Position numbers and translations under genes: made by a program
The notes under the pieces: generated by a model
Seen by the model: only the letters and a program-made list of their open reading frames with translations
Database searches by the model: none
Told to the model about the DNA's origin: nothing
Assembly (NCBI RefSeq): GCF_003610355.1
Contig: NZ_RAPY01000001.1
Span: 1,178,001-1,242,000 of the forward strand
Direction: 5' to 3'
Origin: Sphingobacterium detergens
GTDB taxonomy: Bacteria; Bacteroidota; Bacteroidia; Sphingobacteriales; Sphingobacteriaceae
DNA length: 64,000 nucleotides
Part shown: in pieces, positions 45,958-54,179 of the stretch
How the letters are laid out: every line of letters begins with the position of its first letter
Position numbering within the stretch: position 1 is the first letter of the stretch

Positions 45958-46563
45958 TTATCTTATTTCTTGAACTACACCTGTATAGTCCAAGTATAAT
46001 TTTCTTAGTTTTTGTTTTGCCCTCGTCAGATAAGTACGCGAAGTACTATCCGGTATATTTAGCATCTGGGCAATTTCATCATGTGAATACCCTTCTATTT
46101 CATAGAGATTAAAAATAGTTTTTTGAATTTCGGGAAGCTGATCCAACAGACTCAGGATTTCATTCACCTCTAATCGGCTTTCCAATTGAACCGACGGCGT
46201 GTGCATATCCCCTTCAGCCATATCCTCAACAGAATACATTTGTTTTTTACCCCTCAAAAAATCAATAGAGATATTGGCAGCGATCCGGCCGATCCAGGCC
46301 CTAAATGACTTTTCGAGGTTCTCTGCATCGATATCCATATTAAAGGATTCCAATTTTCGAAAAATCCGGACAAAGCTCTCATTCACAAGTTCCTCGGCAT
46401 CCACATCTTGTTTGACATAGCGGATAATGATTGCCATGAGGTAGCCATAATATTTTTTATAGACGAAAGCCTTTCCGTCCTCACGATTTCGCAAGCAACG
46501 CTCCAGGGCATCATGTAAAGATGATAGCTTCTTGTTATAAAAATATGACTGAATAATTCCCAC
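45958..46563 (-). CDS. ECF-type RNA polymerase sigma factor
   Basis: 201-residue sigma-70 family factor with only regions 2 and 4. Region 2: KKYYGYLMAIIIRYVKQDVD, AEELVNESFVRIFRKLESF and FRAWIGRIAANISIDFLRG. Region 4: LLDQLPEIQKTIFNLYEIEG, YSHDEIAQMLNIPDSTSRTY. Start is GTG at 46563, because the codon before it is a stop and no in-frame ATG precedes region 2. It is the first gene of a pair with the beta-barrel fusion protein, which is likely its regulator. It should drive an envelope-related regulon; its own -10/-35 was not identified. Confidence 0.9.
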   Translation of the reverse strand: MGIIQSYFYNKKLSSLHDALERCLRNREDGKAFVYKKYYGYLMAIIIRYVKQDVDAEELVNESFVRIFRKLESFNMDIDAENLEKSFRAWIGRIAANISIDFLRGKKQMYSVEDMAEGDMHTPSVQLESRLEVNEILSLLDQLPEIQKTIFNLYEIEGYSHDEIAQMLNIPDSTSRTYLTRAKQKLRKLYLDYTGVVQEIR

Positions 46564-46745
46564 TTAAACTATTTAAATATTAAGCTTCAAATAACGAAAA
46601 TAAAATTATAAAACTTAAAATCAAATAGTCGAATGTCCCCGCTTAATATCACTATTTAACTATTTTTATTCTCCTAACGGTTCCTATTTATATTTCGCTA
46701 CACTGCTTTCAAAAAAAATCAATAAAAAGAATTGAAAAAAATGGC

Positions 46746-46753
46746 TATTTTTG
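46746..46753 (+). promoter_or_regulatory. -7 promoter element of lysS
   Basis: TATTTTTG fits TAnnTTTG and lies 35 bp before the lysS ATG; no convincing -33 TTTG was placed. Confidence 0.4.
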
Positions 46754-46788
46754 CATGATTTTCACATTTTAAATATTATTCAGACCGA

Positions 46789-48507
46789 ATGAGTACTGTA
46801 TTATCCGAACAGGAACAACTTAGAAGACAGGCGATGCAATCGTTGTTGGATATGGGAATCGAGCCTTTTCCAGCAAATGAATTTGTCGTCAACGCACACG
46901 CTGCCGATATTTTAGAAAACTACGATAGAGATAAATTGAATTATAAGAACATTACCATTGCCGGACGTATCATGAGTCGTCGTGTCATGGGAAGTGCTTC
47001 ATTTTTTGAAATTCAAGATTCTACCGGACGCATCCAGGCCTATATCAAGCGTGATGACGTATGTCCTGATGAAAATAAAGATCTTTATAATGTTGTTTTC
47101 AAAAAACTATTGGATATTGGCGATATTGTAGGTGTCAAAGGATATGTTTTCACAACACAGACCGAAGCTATCGCAGTACACGTTGAGGAACTTACCGTAT
47201 TATCCAAATCTTTGCGCCCACTTCCAATCGTTAAATCTGCCGAAGGCAAAACTTTCGATGCCTTTACGGATCCGGAGCAACGTTACAGAATGCGTTATGT
47301 GGACTTGATCGTGAACCCTGCCAATAAAGATATATTTGTAAAACGTACCAAGCTTTTCAATGCAATGCGTCAATTTTTTAATGATGCTGGTTATATGGAA
47401 GTGGAGACACCTGTTTTGCAGTCTATCCCTGGTGGTGCCACTGCACGTCCATTTATCACACACCATAATGCACTGGATATCCCATTATACCTTCGTATCG
47501 CCAACGAGCTTTATCTAAAAAGATTGATCGTGGGTGGTTTTGACGGTGTGTATGAGTTTTCAAAAAACTTCCGTAACGAAGGAATGGACCGTACTCATAA
47601 TCCCGAATTTACGGCAATGGAAATCTATGTAGCCTACAAAGACTACAACTGGATGATGGATTTTACAGAGCGCCTGTTGGAATATTGTGCTGTAGCCGTC
47701 AATGGCACCACTGAAGCAACTTTCGGTGAGCACAAAATTGACTTCAGAGCGCCATATAAGCGTATTTCCATGACCGATTCCATTAAAGAATTTACTGGAT
47801 TTGATATCACAGGAAAAACAGAGGATGAAATTCGTGTTGCTGCAAAAGGCATGGGAATCGATGTCAACGAGACAATGGGTAAAGGCAAGCTGATCGACGA
47901 GATTTTCGGTGCTAAATGTGAAGGAAACTATATCCAACCAACCTTCATCACGGATTATCCAAAAGAAATGTCACCATTGACAAAGAAACATAGAGACAAT
48001 CCAGATTTAACAGAACGCTTCGAGTTAATGGTCTGTGGAAAAGAGATTGCCAATGCTTACTCGGAATTGAATGACCCTATTGATCAACGCGAACGCTTTG
48101 AGGATCAATTACGTCTTTCAGAGAAAGGTGACGATGAAGCGATGTTTATTGACCAAGATTTCTTGCGTTCTTTGGAATATGGTATGCCTCCTACTTCTGG
48201 TTTGGGAATAGGTATGGACCGCCTGATCATGTTCCTGACTAATAATGCTTCTATTCAAGAAGTATTGTTCTTCCCGCAAATGCGTCCAGAGAAAGTGGCA
48301 AAAGTTGCTGATGTGAAAGACTATGAAGAGCAAGGCATTCCTGCGGAATGGGTTCCGGCTCTACAAAAAATGGGTTTTACAACCATTGAAGCATTGAAAG
48401 AAGCCAACCCGAATAAAGTTTTCAATGACCTGGGTGGTATGCGTAAAAAGCTAAAACTAGAGGTTGCGATGCCGAGCAAAGAAGATGTACTTGCTTGGTT
48501 TAACTAA
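46789..48507 (+). CDS. lysS: Lysyl-tRNA synthetase, class II
   Basis: Charges tRNA-Lys. 572 residues: an N-terminal OB-fold anticodon-binding domain (about 60-150, ITIAGRIMSRRVMGSASFFE). The class II core has motif 1 (MRQFFNDAGYMEVETPVLQ), motif 2 (FRNEGMDRTHNPEFTAMEIY) and motif 3 (GLGIGMDRLIMFL). It is about 65 residues longer than E. coli LysS. The extra C-terminal part (EEQGIPAEWVPALQKMGFTT, LKEANPNKVFNDLGGMRKKL) looks like a small helical domain, as in other Bacteroidota. A single gene with its own terminator. Confidence 0.96.
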   Translation: MSTVLSEQEQLRRQAMQSLLDMGIEPFPANEFVVNAHAADILENYDRDKLNYKNITIAGRIMSRRVMGSASFFEIQDSTGRIQAYIKRDDVCPDENKDLYNVVFKKLLDIGDIVGVKGYVFTTQTEAIAVHVEELTVLSKSLRPLPIVKSAEGKTFDAFTDPEQRYRMRYVDLIVNPANKDIFVKRTKLFNAMRQFFNDAGYMEVETPVLQSIPGGATARPFITHHNALDIPLYLRIANELYLKRLIVGGFDGVYEFSKNFRNEGMDRTHNPEFTAMEIYVAYKDYNWMMDFTERLLEYCAVAVNGTTEATFGEHKIDFRAPYKRISMTDSIKEFTGFDITGKTEDEIRVAAKGMGIDVNETMGKGKLIDEIFGAKCEGNYIQPTFITDYPKEMSPLTKKHRDNPDLTERFELMVCGKEIANAYSELNDPIDQRERFEDQLRLSEKGDDEAMFIDQDFLRSLEYGMPPTSGLGIGMDRLIMFLTNNASIQEVLFFPQMRPEKVAKVADVKDYEEQGIPAEWVPALQKMGFTTIEALKEANPNKVFNDLGGMRKKLKLEVAMPSKEDVLAWFN

Positions 48508-48523
48508 CCGACTACAAGCATAT

Positions 48524-48561
48524 AAAAGGCGTGTCTAAAAAAATTGGACACGCCTTTTTTT
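48524..48561 (+). terminator. lysS terminator
   Basis: AAAAGGCGTGTC (48524-48535), 11-nt loop, GACACGCCTTTT (48547-48558) followed by TTT. Confidence 0.85.
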
Positions 48562-48710
48562 GTTGGTATAATTAGGGATGAGTCGCTATTTCAGTTTAAT
48601 CCAATCTATTGCCTATATTTTTATTACAAAAACCTTACCTAAGAAAGGGTACGCTAAATTGTAAACATTTTCTATATTTACGTATCTTGAAATAAAAATT
48701 GCTTTAGCGT

Positions 48711-49766
48711 ATGAAGAGCATACTTGCCCTTGATGGCGGTGGTATTCGGGGAATTATTCCGGCTATGATACTTGTGGCTTTGGAGGAGAAATTACAAAAA
48801 AAAACAATGGATCCCAATGCACGCATCGCCTCCTATTTTGATTTTATTGCCGGTACAAGCAGTGGTGGGATTCTGACAAGCATTCTACTATTCCCAGAAG
48901 AGGGAAATCCCACGCACCCCAAGTTTTCAGCACGCGACGCCCTAAACCTATTTGTCAATCACGGGACAGAAATCTTTCACACCTCCAAATGGCGACGTTT
49001 TCTAGGCGGATTTGGTCTGGTTAGTGAATTGTATTCCTCAGTTGCCTTATCAAATGTGCTGGACAAATATTTTCAGAATGCACGGTTAAGCCATCTCATT
49101 AAGCCATGTATTATCACGGCCTACAATATTGAGCTCCGTAAAAATCATTTTTTCAGACAGCAAAAAGCCATTACACATGGCGAAGCGCGCGATTTTTATC
49201 TGAAGGACGTCTGTAAAGCAACCTCAGCGGCTCCGACCTTTTTCCCTGTTGCTGAAATATATTCGATATCAAACACCAGATACCCGCTCATAGATGGCGG
49301 TGTGTTTGCACAAAATCCCTCTATCTGCGGTTTGCTGGAAGTTTTGAAAGCCTTCAATAGTACGCAGATCAATGATGTATTTATGGTATCCTTGGGTACC
49401 GGCGTTTCAAAGACAGCATATAATTACGAACACTTCAAGAAAAAGCTTGCGATCCAGATAGGCCCTGCCCTAGTCGATATCATGACAAGTGCATCTTCTG
49501 AAAGCACCGAATTTTTTATTCAACAATTGTTCAGGAACAATGGCAAACAGCAGAATTATGTCCGTCTGGAACCGGCAAACCTGTCCAGTATCAATGCTTC
49601 CCTAGATGCTGCCTCGCCAAATAATATACAGAAACTCATATCCCTATCCGATAAGCTGATCAGCGAACATGAGGATACGCTAGATTATATCATCGAACAC
49701 CTCATTAAAGAAAAGAATCAGAATAAGAAGAAAAATCCATGGAGCCAGTTGATGGATAAATTCTAA
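48711..49766 (+). CDS. Patatin-like phospholipase
   Basis: 351-residue lipid acyl hydrolase with a Ser-Asp dyad. Oxyanion motif GGGIRG (9-14), nucleophile elbow GTSSG with S50 in DFIAGTSSGG, and the catalytic Asp in LIDGGVFAQNPS. This layout is the bacterial cytoplasmic patatin type (CapV-like length), with no signal peptide. No cyclic-nucleotide synthase (CD-NTase) or other defence gene adjoins, so it is treated as a stand-alone housekeeping lipase. It has its own transcription start region after the lysS terminator and precedes the SpmA-SpmB gene by 31 bp. Substrate unknown. Confidence 0.9.
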   Translation: MKSILALDGGGIRGIIPAMILVALEEKLQKKTMDPNARIASYFDFIAGTSSGGILTSILLFPEEGNPTHPKFSARDALNLFVNHGTEIFHTSKWRRFLGGFGLVSELYSSVALSNVLDKYFQNARLSHLIKPCIITAYNIELRKNHFFRQQKAITHGEARDFYLKDVCKATSAAPTFFPVAEIYSISNTRYPLIDGGVFAQNPSICGLLEVLKAFNSTQINDVFMVSLGTGVSKTAYNYEHFKKKLAIQIGPALVDIMTSASSESTEFFIQQLFRNNGKQQNYVRLEPANLSSINASLDAASPNNIQKLISLSDKLISEHEDTLDYIIEHLIKEKNQNKKKNPWSQLMDKF

Positions 49767-49797
49767 AAGGTTACTTTTACGCATATTTAAATCTATT

Positions 49798-51030
49798 ATG
49801 GCATTAAACTACGTTTGGGTTGCATTTTTTTTGATCACATTTGCCGTAGCCCTTGTAAAACTTATCTTCTTCGGAGATACCGAAATTTTCCAACAAATTG
49901 TCAACTCCATCTTTGACAGTGCTAAAAACGGAGCCGAAATCTCCTTAGGACTGATCGGAATGATGAGTTTCGCTTTAGGGATCATGAAAATTGGTGAAAA
50001 AGGCGGCATGATCAATATCTTTGCAAAAATCGTAGGCCCTTTCTTCCATAAATTATTTCCCGAAATCCCTAAAAACCACCCTGCTCTTGGATCTATCCTG
50101 ATGAATTTTTCCGCCAATGCACTTGGTCTGGATAATGCAGCTACCCCTTTGGGGCTTAAAGCAATGAAAGAGCTTCAGGAACTCAATCCCAATAAGGATA
50201 CAGCAACAAATGCACAGATTATGTTTATCGTGCTCAATGCATCCAGTCTGACCTTATTACCGATTTCCATTATGGCTTATCGAAAAGAAGCCGGTGCGCC
50301 AGATCCTTCCGATGTTTTTCTTCCGATTTTGATTGCAACTTTCTTTTCCACTTTGGTCGCTTTGATTCTTGTAGCCATCTATCAGAAAATAAACCTATTC
50401 AACCGGGTAGTTTTGGGCTATCTAGGTGCCATGTGTTTATTTATCGGTGGATTGTTGTATTATTTCTCGGGTTTACAGCAAGCTGAAATCGAAGTCTTCA
50501 GCAAGGTGTTTGGCAATGTGATCTTGTTTAGCTTGTTCACTTCGTTTATAGGATTGGCCTTGTTCCGCAAAGTCAACGTTTACGATTCCTTTATCGAAGG
50601 TGCCAAAGAGGGCTTTGAAGTTTCTGTCAAGATTATCCCCTATCTGGTGGCGATGCTGGTCGGTATTGCAGTCTTTAGAGCTTCTGGAACGATGGATTAT
50701 ATGGTTGCGGGAATATCCAAGGGTATTGCGCTGTGTGGTTTAGATACGTCTTTTGTGGATGCTCTTCCTGTTGCATTTATGAAACCGCTAAGCGGTTCGG
50801 GTGCCCGTGGACTTATGGTCGACCTGATGAATGCCAAAGGTCCGATGGACTTTGCTGCCCGCGTTGCCTGCGTGATCCAGGGTTCTACGGAAACAACATT
50901 TTATGTACTTGCAGTCTACTTTGGTGCTGTAGGTATCAAACGGACAAGACATGCCCTACCTTGCGCACTTTTGGCTGAATTGGCCGGTGTGGTAGCAGCA
51001 ATTATTATCTCTTATATCTTTTTCAAATAG
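49798..51030 (+). CDS. SpmA-SpmB fusion, nucleoside-recognition-domain protein
   Basis: 410-residue multi-TM protein combining both spore-maturation-type Gate (nucleoside recognition) domains. The first half (about 45-205) is SpmA-like: AEISLGLIGMMSFALGIMKI, MNFSANALGLDNAATPLGLK. The second half (about 265-405) is SpmB-like: FEVSVKIIPYLVAMLVGIAV, MKPLSGSGARGLMVDLMNAK, GSTETTFYVLAVYFGAVGI. The organism is not a spore former; in Bacteroidota this fusion is usual and thought to be a transporter of unknown substrate. Short gap to the patatin gene suggests cotranscription. Role outside sporulation unproven. Confidence 0.88.
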   Translation: MALNYVWVAFFLITFAVALVKLIFFGDTEIFQQIVNSIFDSAKNGAEISLGLIGMMSFALGIMKIGEKGGMINIFAKIVGPFFHKLFPEIPKNHPALGSILMNFSANALGLDNAATPLGLKAMKELQELNPNKDTATNAQIMFIVLNASSLTLLPISIMAYRKEAGAPDPSDVFLPILIATFFSTLVALILVAIYQKINLFNRVVLGYLGAMCLFIGGLLYYFSGLQQAEIEVFSKVFGNVILFSLFTSFIGLALFRKVNVYDSFIEGAKEGFEVSVKIIPYLVAMLVGIAVFRASGTMDYMVAGISKGIALCGLDTSFVDALPVAFMKPLSGSGARGLMVDLMNAKGPMDFAARVACVIQGSTETTFYVLAVYFGAVGIKRTRHALPCALLAELAGVVAAIIISYIFFK

Positions 51031-51117
51031 TGTTTATTGTCGGCAATAATTGAACAGCAATAGCAAATAAACACTTAATGAATTAAACCAAGAGATCTGT
51101 ATAGTAGATAGATAACG

Positions 51118-51172
51118 GTCTATGTGTATTCAATCAGTTAAGAATCGCTTCGAAGGGTTTGAATGCATAGAC
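51118..51172 (+). promoter_or_regulatory. Hairpin in the mgsA 5' region
   Basis: GTCTATG (51118-51124) pairs with CATAGAC (51166-51172) and ATTCAA (51128-51133) with TTGAAT (51159-51164), leaving a 25-nt loop. It ends 24 bp before the mgsA ATG. It lacks a T-run, so an mRNA leader element is more likely than a terminator. Confidence 0.4.
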
Positions 51173-51196
51173 AAATGAATAAATAATTAGAGACGA

Positions 51197-51577
51197 ATGA
51201 AAAAAACAATCGCACTGATCGCCCATGATGGCAAGAAACCAGAAATGGTTGCCTTTGTCAAAGACCACCAAGATTTGTTGGAACATGCTAATATCATCGC
51301 AACAGGAACAACAGGTTCCTATGTGCGGCAAACCGGATTACCTGTGGAGCTAAAATTAAGTGGTCCTATGGGTGGTGATGCACAGATCGCTGCATTGGCT
51401 GCTGAGGGTAAAGTGGATGGTATTATCTTCTTCCGTGATCCCCTTGGCAAACATGCCCATGAACCCGACATTCAGATGTTAATGCGCGTATGCGACCTCT
51501 ATAATGTTCCATTGGCAACAAATCCTGCTACTGGAAGCTTAATTATCGAAGGGTTATTGGAAGATCTCGTTGACTAA
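51197..51577 (+). CDS. mgsA: Methylglyoxal synthase
   Basis: Converts dihydroxyacetone phosphate to methylglyoxal and phosphate, a bypass of lower glycolysis under sugar-phosphate stress. The 126-residue protein fits the MGS-like domain size. Motifs: IALIAHDGKKPEMVAF, IATGTTGSYVRQTG (phosphate site), LSGPMGGDAQIAAL with the catalytic Asp, and FFRDPLGKHAHEPDIQML. It lies 21 bp before an OsmC gene on the same strand; a shared transcript would couple methylglyoxal formation with a thiol-dependent protein, but this is only positional. High confidence on identity. Confidence 0.95.
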   Translation: MKKTIALIAHDGKKPEMVAFVKDHQDLLEHANIIATGTTGSYVRQTGLPVELKLSGPMGGDAQIAALAAEGKVDGIIFFRDPLGKHAHEPDIQMLMRVCDLYNVPLATNPATGSLIIEGLLEDLVD

Positions 51578-51598
51578 CAAAAAGCTATTTTATTCAAG

Positions 51599-52003
51599 AT
51601 GATGGAAAATGAAGTTATTGTCACCATAGGTGAAACTCCCTATACAACGACTGTACAATATGGCAAACACCAGATTATTGTCGACGAGCCGGAAGATTTA
51701 GGTGGTCAGGATCAAGGGATAAGCCCCACACCACTTTTACTTTCTTCTTTAGGTACATGTAAAGCTGTCACAGTAAAAATGTATGCTGATCGAAAAAACT
51801 GGCCCCTAGAAGAAGTGATGATCCGTCTTTCACACGAAATCAAGACCAGTGAACAGCAGCAGACGACCTACATACAATGTCATATTAGCTTCAAAGGCGA
51901 TTTGGATGACGAACAAAAAAAGAGGTTATTTAAGATCGCTGAAAAATGTCCTGTACATAAAATCTTAACTAATCCTATTGTAATAACTTCAAATCATTTG
52001 TAA
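51599..52003 (+). CDS. OsmC/YhfA-type redox protein
   Basis: 134-residue OsmC-family protein of the YhfA group. The first half has DEPEDLGGQDQGISPTPLLL and the first reactive Cys in SSLGTCKAVTVKMY. The second Cys is in IAEKCPVHKILTNP. Both cysteines are needed for thiol peroxidase activity in OsmC/Ohr relatives and both are present. Starts at tandem ATGs (51599 and 51602). Cotranscribed with mgsA by spacing. A second, separate OsmC family member is encoded at 62093-62503. Confidence 0.88.
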   Translation: MMENEVIVTIGETPYTTTVQYGKHQIIVDEPEDLGGQDQGISPTPLLLSSLGTCKAVTVKMYADRKNWPLEEVMIRLSHEIKTSEQQQTTYIQCHISFKGDLDDEQKKRLFKIAEKCPVHKILTNPIVITSNHL

Positions 52004-52033
52004 TTGTTTCTTGGGATAACGGACAACACTATT

Positions 52034-52041
52034 TATATTTG
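52034..52041 (+). promoter_or_regulatory. Promoter of coaA
   Basis: TATATTTG at 52034-52041 fits TAnnTTTG, with a TTG at 52010-52012 as -33 (21-bp spacer). It lies 100 bp before the ATG at 52141. Confidence 0.5.
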
Positions 52042-52140
52042 TCCGCACAAAAAAACCTTCGTATAACAATCCGTACTAATGAGGCTGGAGGATATCGAAG
52101 GTTCTAATTGGCCTTTAAATTGAGCGGAAAGCACTCAATA

Positions 52141-53157
52141 ATGAAAGAAGAAGCAGGAATCAAGAATACATATACGTTCAATAAAAATAGCAAACCGATG
52201 CAATTGGATCCACAAATAGCAATAGATTCTCCTTTTAGATCAATTAAACGGGAAGACTGGAAAAATCTAAATGGGAAAATATTGCACAACTTCAGTTCCG
52301 AAGATCTTGAAAATCTACATGCACTCAATGAGCCATTGACCAATCAGGAGATCGAAGAAGTTTACGTTCCTTTGAGCCATTTGCTAGAAATCCACATTGA
52401 CCGTTTCCAAAGCCTGCATCAACGCACAAATCGCTTCTTCGGTAAAGAAGAGAGCAAATTGCCTTATATCATCGGCATTGCCGGATCTGTGGCCGTCGGA
52501 AAAAGTACAACAGCAAGAGTATTGCAACGGGTATTGAGTATGTTGCCTTCCAAACCAAAAGTAGATCTGGTGACAACAGATGGCTTCCTCTACCCCAACC
52601 AACAGCTGATCGAAAAAGGTATCCTCAACCGCAAAGGATTTCCGGAAAGCTATGATGCCAAACGGTTGATCCATTTCCTCTCTGCTGTCAAGTCTGGAGC
52701 CCCTAAGATTACTGTTCCGGTTTATAGCCACTTGGTTTACGATGTCCTACCAGACGACCAACAGCAAATCATTGAACAGCCAGACATCCTGATTGTCGAA
52801 GGTATTAACGTATTGCAGGTTAACTCACAACGCCCACGTAAAGGCCATAGCGTATTCGTTTCCGATTTCTTCGATTATTCCATCTATGTACATGCCAGTG
52901 AGAAAAACCTCATCGAATGGTATACCAATAGGTTTGAATCCTTGCGCGCGACAGCCTTCCAGAATCCGGCTTCATTTTTCCATAAATATGCGAATATGTC
53001 AGCCGAGGAAAGTCATGCCATGGCCGTGAACATTTGGAATGAAATCAACAAGCCCAACCTAATCAAAAATATCTTACCGACCCGTTATCGGGCCGATCTT
53101 ATCCTCGAGAAAGGCAGCCACCACTTTGTCAAGAATGTGAAGGTCAGAAAGATCTAA
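52141..53157 (+). CDS. coaA: Pantothenate kinase, type I (CoaA)
   Basis: First and rate-limiting step of coenzyme A synthesis: phosphorylates pantothenate with ATP. From ATG 52141 the protein has 338 residues. It shows the type I P-loop GIAGSVAVGKSTTARVL and the conserved DLVTTDGFLYPNQQL and ILIVEGINVLQ stretches, and ends like E. coli CoaA (TRYRADLILEKGSHHFV). An in-frame ATG at 52198 (MQLDPQIA) would give 319 residues, nearly the E. coli length (316), so the first 19 residues may not be real. Starts at TTG 52108 are unlikely. Stop overlaps the mscS stop by 4 bp. Confident identity. Confidence 0.94.
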   Translation: MKEEAGIKNTYTFNKNSKPMQLDPQIAIDSPFRSIKREDWKNLNGKILHNFSSEDLENLHALNEPLTNQEIEEVYVPLSHLLEIHIDRFQSLHQRTNRFFGKEESKLPYIIGIAGSVAVGKSTTARVLQRVLSMLPSKPKVDLVTTDGFLYPNQQLIEKGILNRKGFPESYDAKRLIHFLSAVKSGAPKITVPVYSHLVYDVLPDDQQQIIEQPDILIVEGINVLQVNSQRPRKGHSVFVSDFFDYSIYVHASEKNLIEWYTNRFESLRATAFQNPASFFHKYANMSAEESHAMAVNIWNEINKPNLIKNILPTRYRADLILEKGSHHFVKNVKVRKI

Positions 53158-54002
53158 CTGAGCCGCCCCTTAAATTGAAGCACTTCATTCAGGATCTTGC
53201 TCTGCACTTGCTGGTGAATCCGATTGCTTGAAGATATGGTGCTAACTTCAACTTTGTATTTCACAAAGTCTTTGGCCAGATCCGCTATTTTTACCGAGAA
53301 GCCCTGTCCATGATCCAAATTGGGATTATTCTGAAATAAAGGTTTAAAATACTGCTCCAGTTCTTCCACAGCGACCGCATGGTCAACCGGCAGCTCGAAT
53401 TTCACGACTATTTTATTGGACTTCTGTGAGGTTTTGTTGACCAAAGTCGCGGTAAACACCAGGTTATTCGGAATCATCACAGCATCATCATCCTCGTCCC
53501 GGACAACCAGATTGGCTAAGGTAATATCAACAATTTTGCCCTGATACTCCCCGATTTTAATGCGGTCACCCACAGAAAACTGATCCGAAAACATAATGAT
53601 CAGACCCGATATCATATTTGTAATATATTCCCTAAAAATAACAGCAATGGCCATGGCAACGATTGTCATACTGGTGATAAAGTCCTTCGGATTAATACCA
53701 ACAGCAATCATCACACTCACAATAATGAAAAATACATTTCCTACGGTCGCCACGCGTGTGATGCCGAGCACGAAATTACCGCGCACAACCTGATGTTCAT
53801 TTCTACTGTTGTACAGTTTAACCAGAATAAAATGACCGATCGAAATCAGTACGCTGGCCGTCAGAAAAGTATTCAGTCCGTATGCAATATTTCGTATGCT
53901 ATCTTTCTGCTCATAAAAAGCTTCAAACTGCACAAATGAAGCCGTCAGTGCAACAAGTAGTATAATCCGTACAATAAAAGAAATTGAAATAGATTTCGTC
54001 AT
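53154..54002 (-). CDS. Small-conductance mechanosensitive channel (MscS family)
   Basis: 282-residue inner-membrane channel that releases solutes on sudden osmotic downshock. Three TM helices (about 5-25, 38-60, 85-105), then a pore-lining stretch (FITSMTIVAMAIAVIFREYI) and the beta-domain signature FSVGDRIKIGEYQGKIVDIT, then DDAVMIPNNLVFTATL. The conserved pore Gly/Ala spacing of E. coli MscS is not strict here, as in other Bacteroidota MscS-like proteins. An in-frame TTG at 54062 would add 20 residues; ATG 54002 is preferred and has a TAAATTTG promoter 31 bp upstream. Tail-to-tail with coaA. Confidence 0.88.
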   Translation of the reverse strand: MTKSISISFIVRIILLVALTASFVQFEAFYEQKDSIRNIAYGLNTFLTASVLISIGHFILVKLYNSRNEHQVVRGNFVLGITRVATVGNVFFIIVSVMIAVGINPKDFITSMTIVAMAIAVIFREYITNMISGLIIMFSDQFSVGDRIKIGEYQGKIVDITLANLVVRDEDDDAVMIPNNLVFTATLVNKTSQKSNKIVVKFELPVDHAVAVEELEQYFKPLFQNNPNLDHGQGFSVKIADLAKDFVKYKVEVSTISSSNRIHQQVQSKILNEVLQFKGRLS

Positions 54003-54032
54003 TTTTAAACGTTGATGATTTGCAAATAAAAA

Positions 54033-54040
54033 CAAATTTA
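54033..54040 (-). promoter_or_regulatory. -7 promoter element of mscS
   Basis: TAAATTTG on the minus strand fits TAnnTTTG; ATG follows at 54002. It argues against the TTG start at 54062. Confidence 0.5.
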
Positions 54041-54147
54041 TCGTTTTCTCCACTGTCACCAAAGATTTTTTTGCTGCATAAGGGAACTAAAAATGTTGCA
54101 TAGCTAAACAATTTTACTTTACGTAAAAAGCATTATCAGGAAATACC

Positions 54148-54155
54148 TATCTTTG
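54148..54155 (+). promoter_or_regulatory. -7 promoter element of the copper ATPase gene
   Basis: TATCTTTG fits TAnnTTTG and lies 24 bp before the ATG at 54180. Confidence 0.5.
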
Positions 54156-54179
54156 CCTAAAGACATTACATGCTATTAA

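Noticed and set aside
48711..49766. Patatin as effector of a CBASS-like defence system
   Set aside because: Neighbours are lysS and SpmA-SpmB; no CD-NTase or other defence gene on either side.
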